A DNA stretch of 64,000 nucleotides from NCBI RefSeq assembly GCF_030733425.1, contig NZ_JASHIZ010000001.1:434001-498000 (forward strand), in the 5' to 3' direction. This DNA comes from Roseovarius sp. MMSF_3350. Its GTDB lineage: Bacteria > Pseudomonadota > Alphaproteobacteria > Rhodobacterales > Rhodobacteraceae. Below the pieces are notes generated by a model that searched no databases, was not told the DNA's origin, and was given only the letters and a program-made list of their open reading frames with translations. Below, piece after piece: positions 15,805-24,667 of the stretch (within the stretch, counting starts at the first letter, position 1; each line of letters opens with the position of its first letter). A program made the position numbers and the translations under genes.

Positions 15805-16090
15805 TTACCAGCCGGCCTCGGTATGGATGCGGTCGTCGGGAACGCCCAACTCCCTCACAGCGTCCCGCGTCCTTCTCCGGCAGAACATGATCGACCTTCA
15901 GGCCCTGCATCTGCCCCCATTCCTCGCGCAGGGTGATATCCTTCTCGGCCTTGTTGGGAACAGATCAGCTGGCACCCGTCCAGATCTCGCTCCTTCGCAC
16001 GCTTGCGCAGGATCGACATGAAGGGCGTGACCCCCCACCCGTGTCATGAGTGACGCTCTGCCGCGATTGCAGGGTCAGGGTCTGGGTGAT
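15805..16090 (-). pseudogene. Remnant of an FAD/NAD(P)-binding oxidoreductase (ferredoxin reductase type)
   Basis: On the minus strand an intact AAAGGAGAG is followed five bases later by ATC where an ATG is expected, then codons for TQTLTLQSRQSVTHD, the start of a ferredoxin-NADP reductase-like protein. The FAD domain is deleted. The sequence resumes at GVTPFMSILRKRAKERDLDG, shows a one-base insertion in a run of C (TTCCCAAC), continues DITLREEWGQMQGLKVDHV, and after another deletion ends LGVPDDRIHTEAGW and TAA at 15805-15807. About 290 of an expected 650-700 bases remain. It sits downstream of the mscS-type gene on the same strand. Confidence 0.75.
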
Positions 16091-16132
16091 GGAAACTCTC
16101 CTTTCGGCCCGCCAACACCCCGCTCAGGGGCC

Positions 16133-17578
16133 TTATTCCTCGGCCGCCCCGCGCTGCGTCGCTTTGCCCGGTTCGGCCCCGTCCAACGCCCGCGTGCCCA
16201 GTTCCGAGCCTTCCAGCACCTTGACCTCGCGCTGCGGGAAGGGGATGGAAATCCCGTTCTCCTGAAACGCGTCCCACAGCGCCAGGTACACATTGCCCCG
16301 GATATTCGTCAGACCCCCCGTCGGGTCGCTGATCCAGAAGCGCAGGATGTAATCCACGCTGCTGTCGCCAAACCCCACGATGTGACAGACAGGTGCCTTG
16401 AAGGCCAGCACACGCTCCACGCCCTTGGCGGCCTCGATCGCCACGCGGCGCACCAGGTGCGGGTCGTCGCCATAAGCTGTGCCGAAATAGATATCCAGCC
16501 GCACGAACTCGTTGGAATGCGACCAGTTCACCACCTGTCCGGTGATCAGGTCCTCGTTCGGAATAAGGTATTCCTTGCCGTCCCGCGTGGTGATCGACAC
16601 GTACCGCGCGCCAAGGCTGTTGATCCAGCCGAAAGTCTCGCCCAGGCTGATCACGTCGCCCGGCTTGATCGACTTGTCCAGCAGGATGATCACGCCCGAC
16701 ACCAGGTTCGACACCACCTTCTGCAGGCCGAAACCAAGGCCGACGCCGATGGCGCCCGACAGCACCGCCAGCCCGGTCAGATCCACCCCCACGACGCGCA
16801 GACCGATAAAGAACGCGGCGCCGTAGAGCAGGATCTGCATGACCTTCACCGCCAGCACCTGCATCGACGGCGAGATGTCCTTGTTCGACCGGATGCGCGA
16901 GGCCGAGGTTGTGGACACGAACCGCGCCAGGAACATCAGGAAGGCGATCATCGCGATGGCCTGAAGCACCATCCAGACCGATAGTCTCATCTCGCCCAGG
17001 TCGATCGCCGCGCTGTCGAGGATCTGGATCGTCTCGTCCGTAAGGCCGAGGATCGACAGGGTGACCCATGTCCAGGCCGCATAGCGCACCATGCCGCGCA
17101 GGAACGCGTTGACGATCAGCCGTGTGACGATGGCGATGACCAGCCACGCGGTGGCAAGGCTCGCCATGACCCCGATCAGGTAGGATCGGCTGGGCCACGT
17201 GACCTCCTGCATGATCCAGTAGACCGGCCAGATCATCAGTACCATGAAGATCAGCCGCAGCCGCCGGTGCACCATCACCAGGAACCGCATCCTCCACTTG
17301 GGCCAGCCTTCGCGGTTGCGCATCCAGTTGTGCAGGTGCGGGCCGAAGATCCGCGCCAGGATCGTCGCCGCGACCCACAGCCCCAGGATGATCCCCACCT
17401 GGTAAAGGCTCCACGGCCGCAAGAGCCCCGCCACGAACAGCTGCGCCTGCTCCCACAGCCCGATGGCGATGGTCTGCGCCTGCTCGATCGCGTCGTTCGT
17501 CGGGTCCGGCGTCGCCTCGACGGGCGAGCTCATGCCGGCCTCTTCGCCGGTTGCGGTGTCGGTGGCGTCCTCTTCCAT
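16133..17578 (-). CDS. Mechanosensitive ion channel, MscS family
   Basis: A 481-residue inner-membrane channel that releases solutes on hypo-osmotic shock. There are about five to six hydrophobic segments between residues 35 and 270. The pore helix is GLAVLSGAIGVGLGFGLQKVVSNLVSG-like, with the Gly/Ala pattern of TM3, followed by the beta domain (KPGDVISLGETFGWI, DGKEYLIPNEDLITG) and the C-terminal cage. AAGG precedes the ATG at 17578; an internal ATG at 17533 is a possible alternative. It is divergent from the HDAC-family gene. Confidence 0.88.
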   Translation of the reverse strand: MEEDATDTATGEEAGMSSPVEATPDPTNDAIEQAQTIAIGLWEQAQLFVAGLLRPWSLYQVGIILGLWVAATILARIFGPHLHNWMRNREGWPKWRMRFLVMVHRRLRLIFMVLMIWPVYWIMQEVTWPSRSYLIGVMASLATAWLVIAIVTRLIVNAFLRGMVRYAAWTWVTLSILGLTDETIQILDSAAIDLGEMRLSVWMVLQAIAMIAFLMFLARFVSTTSASRIRSNKDISPSMQVLAVKVMQILLYGAAFFIGLRVVGVDLTGLAVLSGAIGVGLGFGLQKVVSNLVSGVIILLDKSIKPGDVISLGETFGWINSLGARYVSITTRDGKEYLIPNEDLITGQVVNWSHSNEFVRLDIYFGTAYGDDPHLVRRVAIEAAKGVERVLAFKAPVCHIVGFGDSSVDYILRFWISDPTGGLTNIRGNVYLALWDAFQENGISIPFPQREVKVLEGSELGTRALDGAEPGKATQRGAAEE

Positions 17579-17712
17579 GAGAATACCTTACACGCCCGCC
17601 GCTTGTGGACAAGTCGCGCTGGACAGTGGCCGCATGGCCTCTAAGCTGTTGTGAACATTCGGCGCGGCCCCGTCGCCGCCCGGAACTTAGTCAAAGAGGA
17701 GGAGCCGCGCCC

Positions 17713-18639
17713 ATGTCCACGCTACTAGTCACCCACGAGGATGGCCTCAACCACGTCACACCCGACGGTCACCCCGAACGCGTGGCACGGCTGGAACACC
17801 TGTGGCCCGCGCTCGAGGGCAAGGACGTGGTCCGCGCCGAGGCGCCGCTGGCCGAGGACGCCGACCTGACGCTCTGTCACCCGCAGGATTACGTGACCAT
17901 GATCCGCGAGGCGATCCCGGAGCAGGGCTTCAACCAACTCGATGGCGACACGTGGCTGTCGCCCGGCTCATACAACTGCGCGTCGCGCGCCGTGGGCGGC
18001 GCGATGCTGGCCGTGGACAAGGTGATGGCGGGCGAGGTCGGCAACGCCTTCGTCGCCATGCGCCCGCCGGGCCACCACGCCGAGACCGCGACGCCGATGG
18101 GCTTCTGCCTCTTCGGCACCGTCGCGATTGCCGCGAAACACGCGCTGGAGCGTCACGGATTGTCCCGCGTCGCGGTGGTGGATTTCGACGTGCACCACGG
18201 CAACGGCTCGCAGGACCTTTTGCGCGGCGAGGCGCGCGCGCTCTTCATCTCGTCCCACCAGATGCCGCTCTGGCCCGGCTCGGGCGGCGCGCACGAGACC
18301 GGCGACCACGATAACGTGCTGAACGTGCCCTTGGCGCCGGGCACGGCGGGGCAGGGCTTCCGGCAGGAATACGAGGGCCAGGTCTTTCCCCGGCTGGAAG
18401 AATTCAGGCCCGAACTGATCCTGATCTCGGCCGGCTTCGACGCCCATGCCGACGACCCGCTGGCCAACCTGAACCTGCGCGAGGACGATTTTGCCTGGGT
18501 CACCCGTCGCCTGTGCGAAATCGCGGCCGAGCAGTGCAAGGGCCGCGTGGTCTCCAGCCTGGAAGGCGGCTACGATCTGCGCGCGCTCGCGGCCAGCGGG
18601 GCGGTGCATCTCGACGAGCTGATCCGGGCGGCCGGCTGA
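17713..18639 (+). CDS. Histone deacetylase family protein (class II type)
   Basis: A 308-residue zinc hydrolase of the arginase/deacetylase fold, related to acetylpolyamine amidohydrolases and AcuC. Signature motifs: RPPGHHAETATPMGFCLF with the charge-relay His pair, VDFDVHHGNGSQ with the zinc Asp and His, and SAGFDAHADDPLA with the second zinc Asp. The substrate is an acetylated amine or lysine that cannot be named from sequence. The ATG at 17713 follows AGAGGAGGAG. It is monocistronic between the mscS-type gene and a GNAT gene. Confidence 0.88.
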   Translation: MSTLLVTHEDGLNHVTPDGHPERVARLEHLWPALEGKDVVRAEAPLAEDADLTLCHPQDYVTMIREAIPEQGFNQLDGDTWLSPGSYNCASRAVGGAMLAVDKVMAGEVGNAFVAMRPPGHHAETATPMGFCLFGTVAIAAKHALERHGLSRVAVVDFDVHHGNGSQDLLRGEARALFISSHQMPLWPGSGGAHETGDHDNVLNVPLAPGTAGQGFRQEYEGQVFPRLEEFRPELILISAGFDAHADDPLANLNLREDDFAWVTRRLCEIAAEQCKGRVVSSLEGGYDLRALAASGAVHLDELIRAAG

Positions 18640-18769
18640 GAAAGGCGCCGGCCTGCCGTCACGTAAATTAACGGTTTCATCGAAACTTCATGGAAAATGC
18701 CGCGCCGCGGCATTATTTTCCGGGCAGGGAGGACATCCCGGCCCGGGCCTGGCCCGCGCCAAGGAGTCC

Positions 18770-19348
18770 ATGACGATGAATGCCGACGTCAACCACGACA
18801 AGATACTGATAAAACCCGATATTCGCCGTCTGTGGCCGGCGGACAAGCGGCTCTTGCTGGACCATTTCGCCCGGCTCGACCCGGAGACCCGCCGTCTGCG
18901 CTTTGGCGCCAGCGTGACCGATGAGTTCGTCACGCGCTATGCCGAGACCGTACTTGGCCTCGACAGCGTCGTGTACGGCGCCTTCGTCGAGGGTGATCTG
19001 CACGGCGTCGGCGAATTGCGGATGTTGCTCAACAGCTGGCCCGTCAGGGCCGAGATCGCGCTCAGTGTCGATCCCGACTGGCAGCACGAAGGCATCGGCG
19101 ATGCGCTCTTCGTGCGTATGCTCGCGGCGGCGCAGAACCGCGGCGTGCGCTCGCTCTACATGATGTGCCTGCGCGAGAATGAACGCATGCAGCGCCTGGC
19201 GCGCCGTCACGACGCGACCCTGACCTTCGACATCGGCGAGGTCGAGGCCACGCTCGACCCGCCCTGGCCCACGGCGCTGTCCCTGGCCGAGGAGATGGTG
19301 GGCGAAACCCGCACCTACCTTCACGCGGTCCTGCGCCCGCCGTTCTGA
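18770..19348 (+). CDS. GNAT family N-acetyltransferase
   Basis: A 192-residue acetyl-CoA-dependent acyltransferase. The motif A region reads IALSVDPDWQHEGIGDALFVRM, where the Q/R-x-x-G-x-G/A signature is QHEGIGDA. The N-terminal part (RFGASVTDEFVTRYAETV) resembles GNAT domains found alone or fused to protein acetyltransferases. AAGGAG precedes the ATG at 18770. The deacetylase gene upstream is on the same strand, so opposing acetylation activities could be linked, but this is only suggestive. Two palindromes follow its stop codon. Confidence 0.85.
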   Translation: MTMNADVNHDKILIKPDIRRLWPADKRLLLDHFARLDPETRRLRFGASVTDEFVTRYAETVLGLDSVVYGAFVEGDLHGVGELRMLLNSWPVRAEIALSVDPDWQHEGIGDALFVRMLAAAQNRGVRSLYMMCLRENERMQRLARRHDATLTFDIGEVEATLDPPWPTALSLAEEMVGETRTYLHAVLRPPF

Positions 19349-19359
19349 AAAAACGGTAA

Positions 19360-19416
19360 GCCCCAGAAAATTCGTACTAATTTTCTGGGGCGCAGATTAT
19401 TCGCAGAATAATCTGC
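19360..19416. repeat. Palindrome pair between convergent genes (32-bp family, copy 3)
   Basis: The first element (19360-19391) has arm GCCCCAGAAAATTCGT and its complement with one mismatch. Compared with the copies at 9277 and 10012, the C-G pair next to the A-run is replaced by G-C in both arms, a compensatory change. The second element is an 11-bp stem GCAGATTATTC / GAATAATCTGC with a 3-nt loop (19392-19416). It lies between the ends of the GNAT gene and the LysR gene and may terminate both. Confidence 0.85.
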
Positions 19417-19431
19417 AAGACGCCCCGCGTC

Positions 19432-20361
19432 TCATTCCGCCGCGTATCTCTGCCGTGCGGCGCTTTCCTGCAGCAGCCAATGCGCCACGATGGCGCTTTC
19501 GTTGCGCGGCTCCAGGCCCTGCCGCCGCAACAGGTAATAGCCCGAGCGCGTGCGCACATGCTCGCCCCCCATCGGCCGGACCAGGTCGCCCGAGTGCAGG
19601 TGATGGTCCACCAGATGCCCCCATCCCAGCGCGATGCCCAACCCGTCCCGCGCCGCCTGGATCGCCAGCGGATAGGTGTTGACCGACGCCGACGGACGGA
19701 CCGTGTCGGGGTCGGCGCCTTTGTGGTCCAGCCAGGTGCGCCAGTTCAGCCATTCGGTGTGGTTGTTGCTGACCTCGATCAGGTCGTGCTGGCGCAGCGC
19801 CGCGATGCTGTCGATCCGCGCCTGCCCCTTCAGGTAGCCCGGCGCGCAGACCGGAAACACCGTCTCGCCGAACAGCCGCGTCGCCTCGAATCCCGGCCAG
19901 TCGCCCTCGCCGCGCAGGATCGCAAGGTCCATGTCCTCGGCCAGGCACTCTTCGTCCACGTCGGACGACGTAAGCGCGATGGTGATATTGCAATTCGCCT
20001 CGTGAAACGCCCGCAGCCGCGGCATCAGCCACAGCGACGAGACCGAGTTCGTCGCCGCCAGACGCACCGTGCTTTTCTCCAACTCCGCGCACATGTCTTC
20101 GGACACCCGCACCAAAGTCTTCAGCGCCGGCGTGATCCCCGAGAGCAGCTTGCGCCCCATATCCGTCAGCCGCACCGAGCGGTGCCCGCGCACGAAGAGC
20201 GCGCACTGATAATGCTGCTCCAGCAGCCGGATCTTGCGGCTGATGGCGGTTTCCGAGACGTTCAGTTCCTTGCCCGCCGCGGCAAAGCTTTCCAGCTCCG
20301 CGGCCACCTCGAAGGCCAGCAGGTAGTCAAGGCGCGGCAGCACGGCGCGATTGCGCAGCAT
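19432..20361 (-). CDS. LysR-family transcriptional regulator beside the TMAO operon
   Basis: A 309-residue LysR regulator of the GcvA-like group: the winged helix-turn-helix lies at about 9-66 (FAAAGKELNVSETAISRKIRLLEQHY), followed by the effector-binding domain. It is divergent from tmoX with 188 bp between the starts, so it most likely controls the tmoX-tmoW-tmoV-tdm operon, perhaps in response to TMAO or a methylated amine. That control is inferred from position only. Confidence 0.85.
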   Translation of the reverse strand: MLRNRAVLPRLDYLLAFEVAAELESFAAAGKELNVSETAISRKIRLLEQHYQCALFVRGHRSVRLTDMGRKLLSGITPALKTLVRVSEDMCAELEKSTVRLAATNSVSSLWLMPRLRAFHEANCNITIALTSSDVDEECLAEDMDLAILRGEGDWPGFEATRLFGETVFPVCAPGYLKGQARIDSIAALRQHDLIEVSNNHTEWLNWRTWLDHKGADPDTVRPSASVNTYPLAIQAARDGLGIALGWGHLVDHHLHSGDLVRPMGGEHVRTRSGYYLLRRQGLEPRNESAIVAHWLLQESAARQRYAAE

Positions 20362-20454
20362 CCTTCACACTCCTCAAACTCGGGACAACGGCCCGAGCCT
20401 AGCCGCGCCCATCCCCGTTTGCCAAACATTTCTAGAGGCATGGCACAAAAAGTT

Positions 20455-21506
<1,052 letters not shown>

Positions 21507-21597
21507 CCTCTTCGCCTTTCCCTGTCCGGTGATGCGCCGGGCAGGGCCTTGCCGGCGGGTCGCACCGCCGGCGTCAATTCAAGGACCAGCGCCTCTC

Positions 21598-22635
21598 ATG
21601 ACCTCGGACAGCCCCGTCATTTCCTGCCGCAACGCGTGGAAGCTTTTCGGCCCCGACCCGCGCCGCTATCTGAAATCCATGCCTGCGGGGCACGGGTACG
21701 AGGATATCCGCGCCGACGGTTACATCGCCGGGGTCAAGGACGTGTCGGTCGAGGTCGCCAAGGGCGAGATGCTGGTCATCATGGGGCTTTCCGGATCGGG
21801 CAAGTCCACGCTGGTGCGCTGTTTTTCCCGCCTGCATGACATTACCGGCGGCACGATCGAGGTCGAGGGGCAGGACATCATGGCCCTGCCAGAGAAGGAC
21901 TTGATCGAACTGCGCCGCTCCAAGATGGGCATGGTCTTCCAGTCCTTCGGCCTCTTGCCGCACCGCACCGTGCTGGAAAACGTGGCCTTCCCGCTGGAAA
22001 TGCGCGGCCAGGACAAGCATGCGCGGCGCGAACGCGCACTGGAAGTCATCAAGCTGGTGGGGCTGGAAGGCCGCGAGGACTATTTCCCGCGCGAGCTCTC
22101 CGGCGGCCAGCAACAGCGCGTCGGCATCGCCCGCAGCCTTGCCATCGAGCCGGATATCTGGTTCCTCGACGAGCCGTTTTCCGCGCTCGACCCGCTCATT
22201 CGACGCGAGATGCAGGACGAGTTCCTGCGGCTTCAGGCGATACTGGGCAAGACCATCGTCTTCATCACCCACGATTTCGACGAGGCGCTGCGCCTGGCCG
22301 ACCGCATCGCCATCATGAAGGACGGCGCGATCGAGCAATGCGACACGCCCGACCAGATCGTGCTGGACCCGCAGACCGAATACGTGCGCAAGTTCACCGA
22401 GGACGTGGACAAAGCACATGTCGTGCACGCCAGCGTTCTGGCGAAACCCATCAACGGCCACGCCGTCGAGGGCGAGGCTATCGCGGGCGACCGCACCATA
22501 CACCAGATAGCGCGCCAGCTTGTCAGCGACCCGCGCGACCATCTGCCGGTGGCGGGCAAGGACGGCAGGATCATGGGCGTGATGGCCCGGCAAGAGGCGC
22601 TGGAGGTGCTTCTGGGGGACAGCGCCAATGGCTGA
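21598..22635 (+). CDS. tmoW: TMAO ABC transporter ATP-binding protein
   Basis: A 345-residue ABC ATPase of the glycine-betaine/choline type. Walker A GLSGSGKS (63-70), signature LSGGQ (167-171), Walker B WFLDEP (188-193) and the switch His in FITHDFDEA are all present. The C-terminal 100 residues form the extra regulatory segment of ProV/OpuAA-type ATPases. The start at 21598 follows AAGGA. Its end overlaps tmoV by eight bases, so expression is coupled. Powers import of the substrate bound by TmoX. Confidence 0.85.
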   Translation: MTSDSPVISCRNAWKLFGPDPRRYLKSMPAGHGYEDIRADGYIAGVKDVSVEVAKGEMLVIMGLSGSGKSTLVRCFSRLHDITGGTIEVEGQDIMALPEKDLIELRRSKMGMVFQSFGLLPHRTVLENVAFPLEMRGQDKHARRERALEVIKLVGLEGREDYFPRELSGGQQQRVGIARSLAIEPDIWFLDEPFSALDPLIRREMQDEFLRLQAILGKTIVFITHDFDEALRLADRIAIMKDGAIEQCDTPDQIVLDPQTEYVRKFTEDVDKAHVVHASVLAKPINGHAVEGEAIAGDRTIHQIARQLVSDPRDHLPVAGKDGRIMGVMARQEALEVLLGDSANG

Positions 22636-24634
22636 CGTCGCCACCAACGCCACGCGAACCTCGCTGTCGATGCGCCAGCCCGGCGCGACCCGCGACCCCG
22701 TGCTGGTGGCGCTGCTGGTGGCCGCGATCCTGCTCTGCGCGGCCAAGCCCGTTCTGCCGGATTTTCTCGTCCGCCTGCCCGAAGCATGGATCCCGCCGCT
22801 GGCGACGTGGCTGGATGCGTTCTTCGACGTCATCACCGGCGACATGCAGGAGGGGCGCTTTGGCCTGATCTACATCACCCGCTGGTTCGCCGAGGGCCCG
22901 CTGGAGTTCCTGCTGGGCGTCACCGCCAACCTGCTGGAGGGCAAGTATCGCTGGCCCTACATGGCCGACCCCATCCCGTGGGCCGCCGTGGCAGGGCTGG
23001 CCGCCGTGATCGGCTATTACTTGGGCGGCTGGAAACTGTCGCTGCTTGCGGGGGGCACGTTCGTCTGGACCGCCTTCATGGGCCAGTGGGAACTGACGAT
23101 GCAGACCCTGTCGGTGCTGCTGGTCGCCGCCCCGCTGGGCTTTTTCGTGGGCCTCGTCATCGGCATCACGGCGTGGAAATACAAGTGGTTCGACAACGCG
23201 ATCAAGCCGCTGCTGGCCGTCATGCAGACGCTGCCCTTCTACACCTACCTTCTTCCGGCGGTGATCTTCTTCAAGGTCGGCCCCACCGCGGGGGCCATCG
23301 CCACCACGATCTATGCCACCCCGCCGATGATCCTGATGACGACCGTGGGCCTGAAAAAGGTCTCGCCCGAGATCGTCGAGGCCGGCAAGATGTCCGGCGC
23401 CTCGCGCTGGCAGATGCTGACAAAGGTGTTCATCCCCTCGGCCCGCACCGAGATCCTCGTCGGCGTGAACCAGGTCATCATGCTCTGCCTCGCCATGGTG
23501 GTTCTGACCGCCTTCATCGGCATGCCGGGCCTGGGCGGCAAACTGCTCGCCATGATGAACAGCCTGAAACTCGGGCGCTCCTTCGAGATCGGGATCACCA
23601 TCGTGCTGGTCGCCATCACCCTCGACCGCCTGTCAAAGGCGTGGGTGCGCAAGCTGCCCGAGCATCACCCGAAGGACACGCCCTTCTACATTCGCTACAA
23701 GTACACCGTCCTGTCGGTGTTGGTCTTCGCCGGGCTCTACCTGCTGGCGCAACCGATCGAGATCCTGAACGAGGTCGGCCGCCGCCAATCGCTGTCCATG
23801 GGGCGCGAGATCGACGGCGTGTTCGAAACCTTTCTCAATCTCGACCTGGTCGAGGCGATCACCGGCACCATCCGCTATGTGCTGAACGTCTGGGTCCTGA
23901 TCCCCTTCCGCGACGCGCTTCTGTGGATTCCAACTTCGGCCTTCATCCTGCTGGTGGTGGCCTTCGCCTATGGCGTGGGCGGCAAGAAACCGGCGATCTA
24001 CGCCGCGATCTTCTTCTCCATCGTCGCCTTCTCTGGCTGGTGGGACCGCTCGGTCATCACGCTCTACTCGGTGCTCTCGGCCATGGCGATCTCGATGCTG
24101 ATCGGCATTCCCATCGGCATCCTCGCCGCGCGGTCGGAAAAATGGTCCGAGCGGATGCTCTTGGCCTGCGACACCGCGCAGACCTTCCCCAGCTTCATCT
24201 ACCTGCTGCCCGCGATCATGCTCTTCGGGATCACCGACACCACCGTGGTGCTGTCCATCGTGATCTTCACCATGGTCCCGCTCACCCGCTACACCATCGA
24301 GGGGCTGCGCAGCGTGCCCGCCGAAATGACCGAGGCCGCCGACATGGCCGGCTGCACCCGCTGGCAGAAACTGACATCGGTGCAACTGCCGCTGGCCATG
24401 CCCACCATGGCCGTCGGCTTCAACCAGGGGATCATGTTCGCCTTCTTCATGGTCATCATCGCGGCCTTCATCGGCACGCAGGACCTTGGGCAAGAGCTTC
24501 AGCGCACGCTGGCGGGCACCGACCTGGGGAAAAACTTCGTCCTCGGGATCAATGTCTCGCTCATGGCGTTGACCTTCGACATGGCGATCCTCAGCTGGGC
24601 CAACCGCCGCAGACGGGCGCTGGGCCTCGATTGA
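22628..24634 (+). CDS. tmoV: TMAO ABC transporter permease, double-length
   Basis: A 668-residue membrane protein holding two binding-protein-dependent permease domains in tandem (about 145-350 and 470-665), each with an EAA-type loop: EAGKMSGASRWQMLTKVFIPSA in the first and EAADMAGCTRWQKLTSVQLPLA in the second. ProW-type permeases usually have one such domain and dimerise; here the dimer is fused in one chain, as in tmoV-type genes. The start overlaps the end of tmoW. Forms the channel for TMAO uptake. Confidence 0.85.
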   Translation: MADVATNATRTSLSMRQPGATRDPVLVALLVAAILLCAAKPVLPDFLVRLPEAWIPPLATWLDAFFDVITGDMQEGRFGLIYITRWFAEGPLEFLLGVTANLLEGKYRWPYMADPIPWAAVAGLAAVIGYYLGGWKLSLLAGGTFVWTAFMGQWELTMQTLSVLLVAAPLGFFVGLVIGITAWKYKWFDNAIKPLLAVMQTLPFYTYLLPAVIFFKVGPTAGAIATTIYATPPMILMTTVGLKKVSPEIVEAGKMSGASRWQMLTKVFIPSARTEILVGVNQVIMLCLAMVVLTAFIGMPGLGGKLLAMMNSLKLGRSFEIGITIVLVAITLDRLSKAWVRKLPEHHPKDTPFYIRYKYTVLSVLVFAGLYLLAQPIEILNEVGRRQSLSMGREIDGVFETFLNLDLVEAITGTIRYVLNVWVLIPFRDALLWIPTSAFILLVVAFAYGVGGKKPAIYAAIFFSIVAFSGWWDRSVITLYSVLSAMAISMLIGIPIGILAARSEKWSERMLLACDTAQTFPSFIYLLPAIMLFGITDTTVVLSIVIFTMVPLTRYTIEGLRSVPAEMTEAADMAGCTRWQKLTSVQLPLAMPTMAVGFNQGIMFAFFMVIIAAFIGTQDLGQELQRTLAGTDLGKNFVLGINVSLMALTFDMAILSWANRRRRALGLD

Positions 24635-24667
24635 TGCTACAATTCACGAGTGATAAAAGGCACATCC

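Noticed and set aside
16044..17612. 522-codon minus-strand frame opposite the mscS reading frame
   Set aside because: Different frame of the same strand as the channel gene, low-complexity Arg/Gly/His content and no membrane helices.
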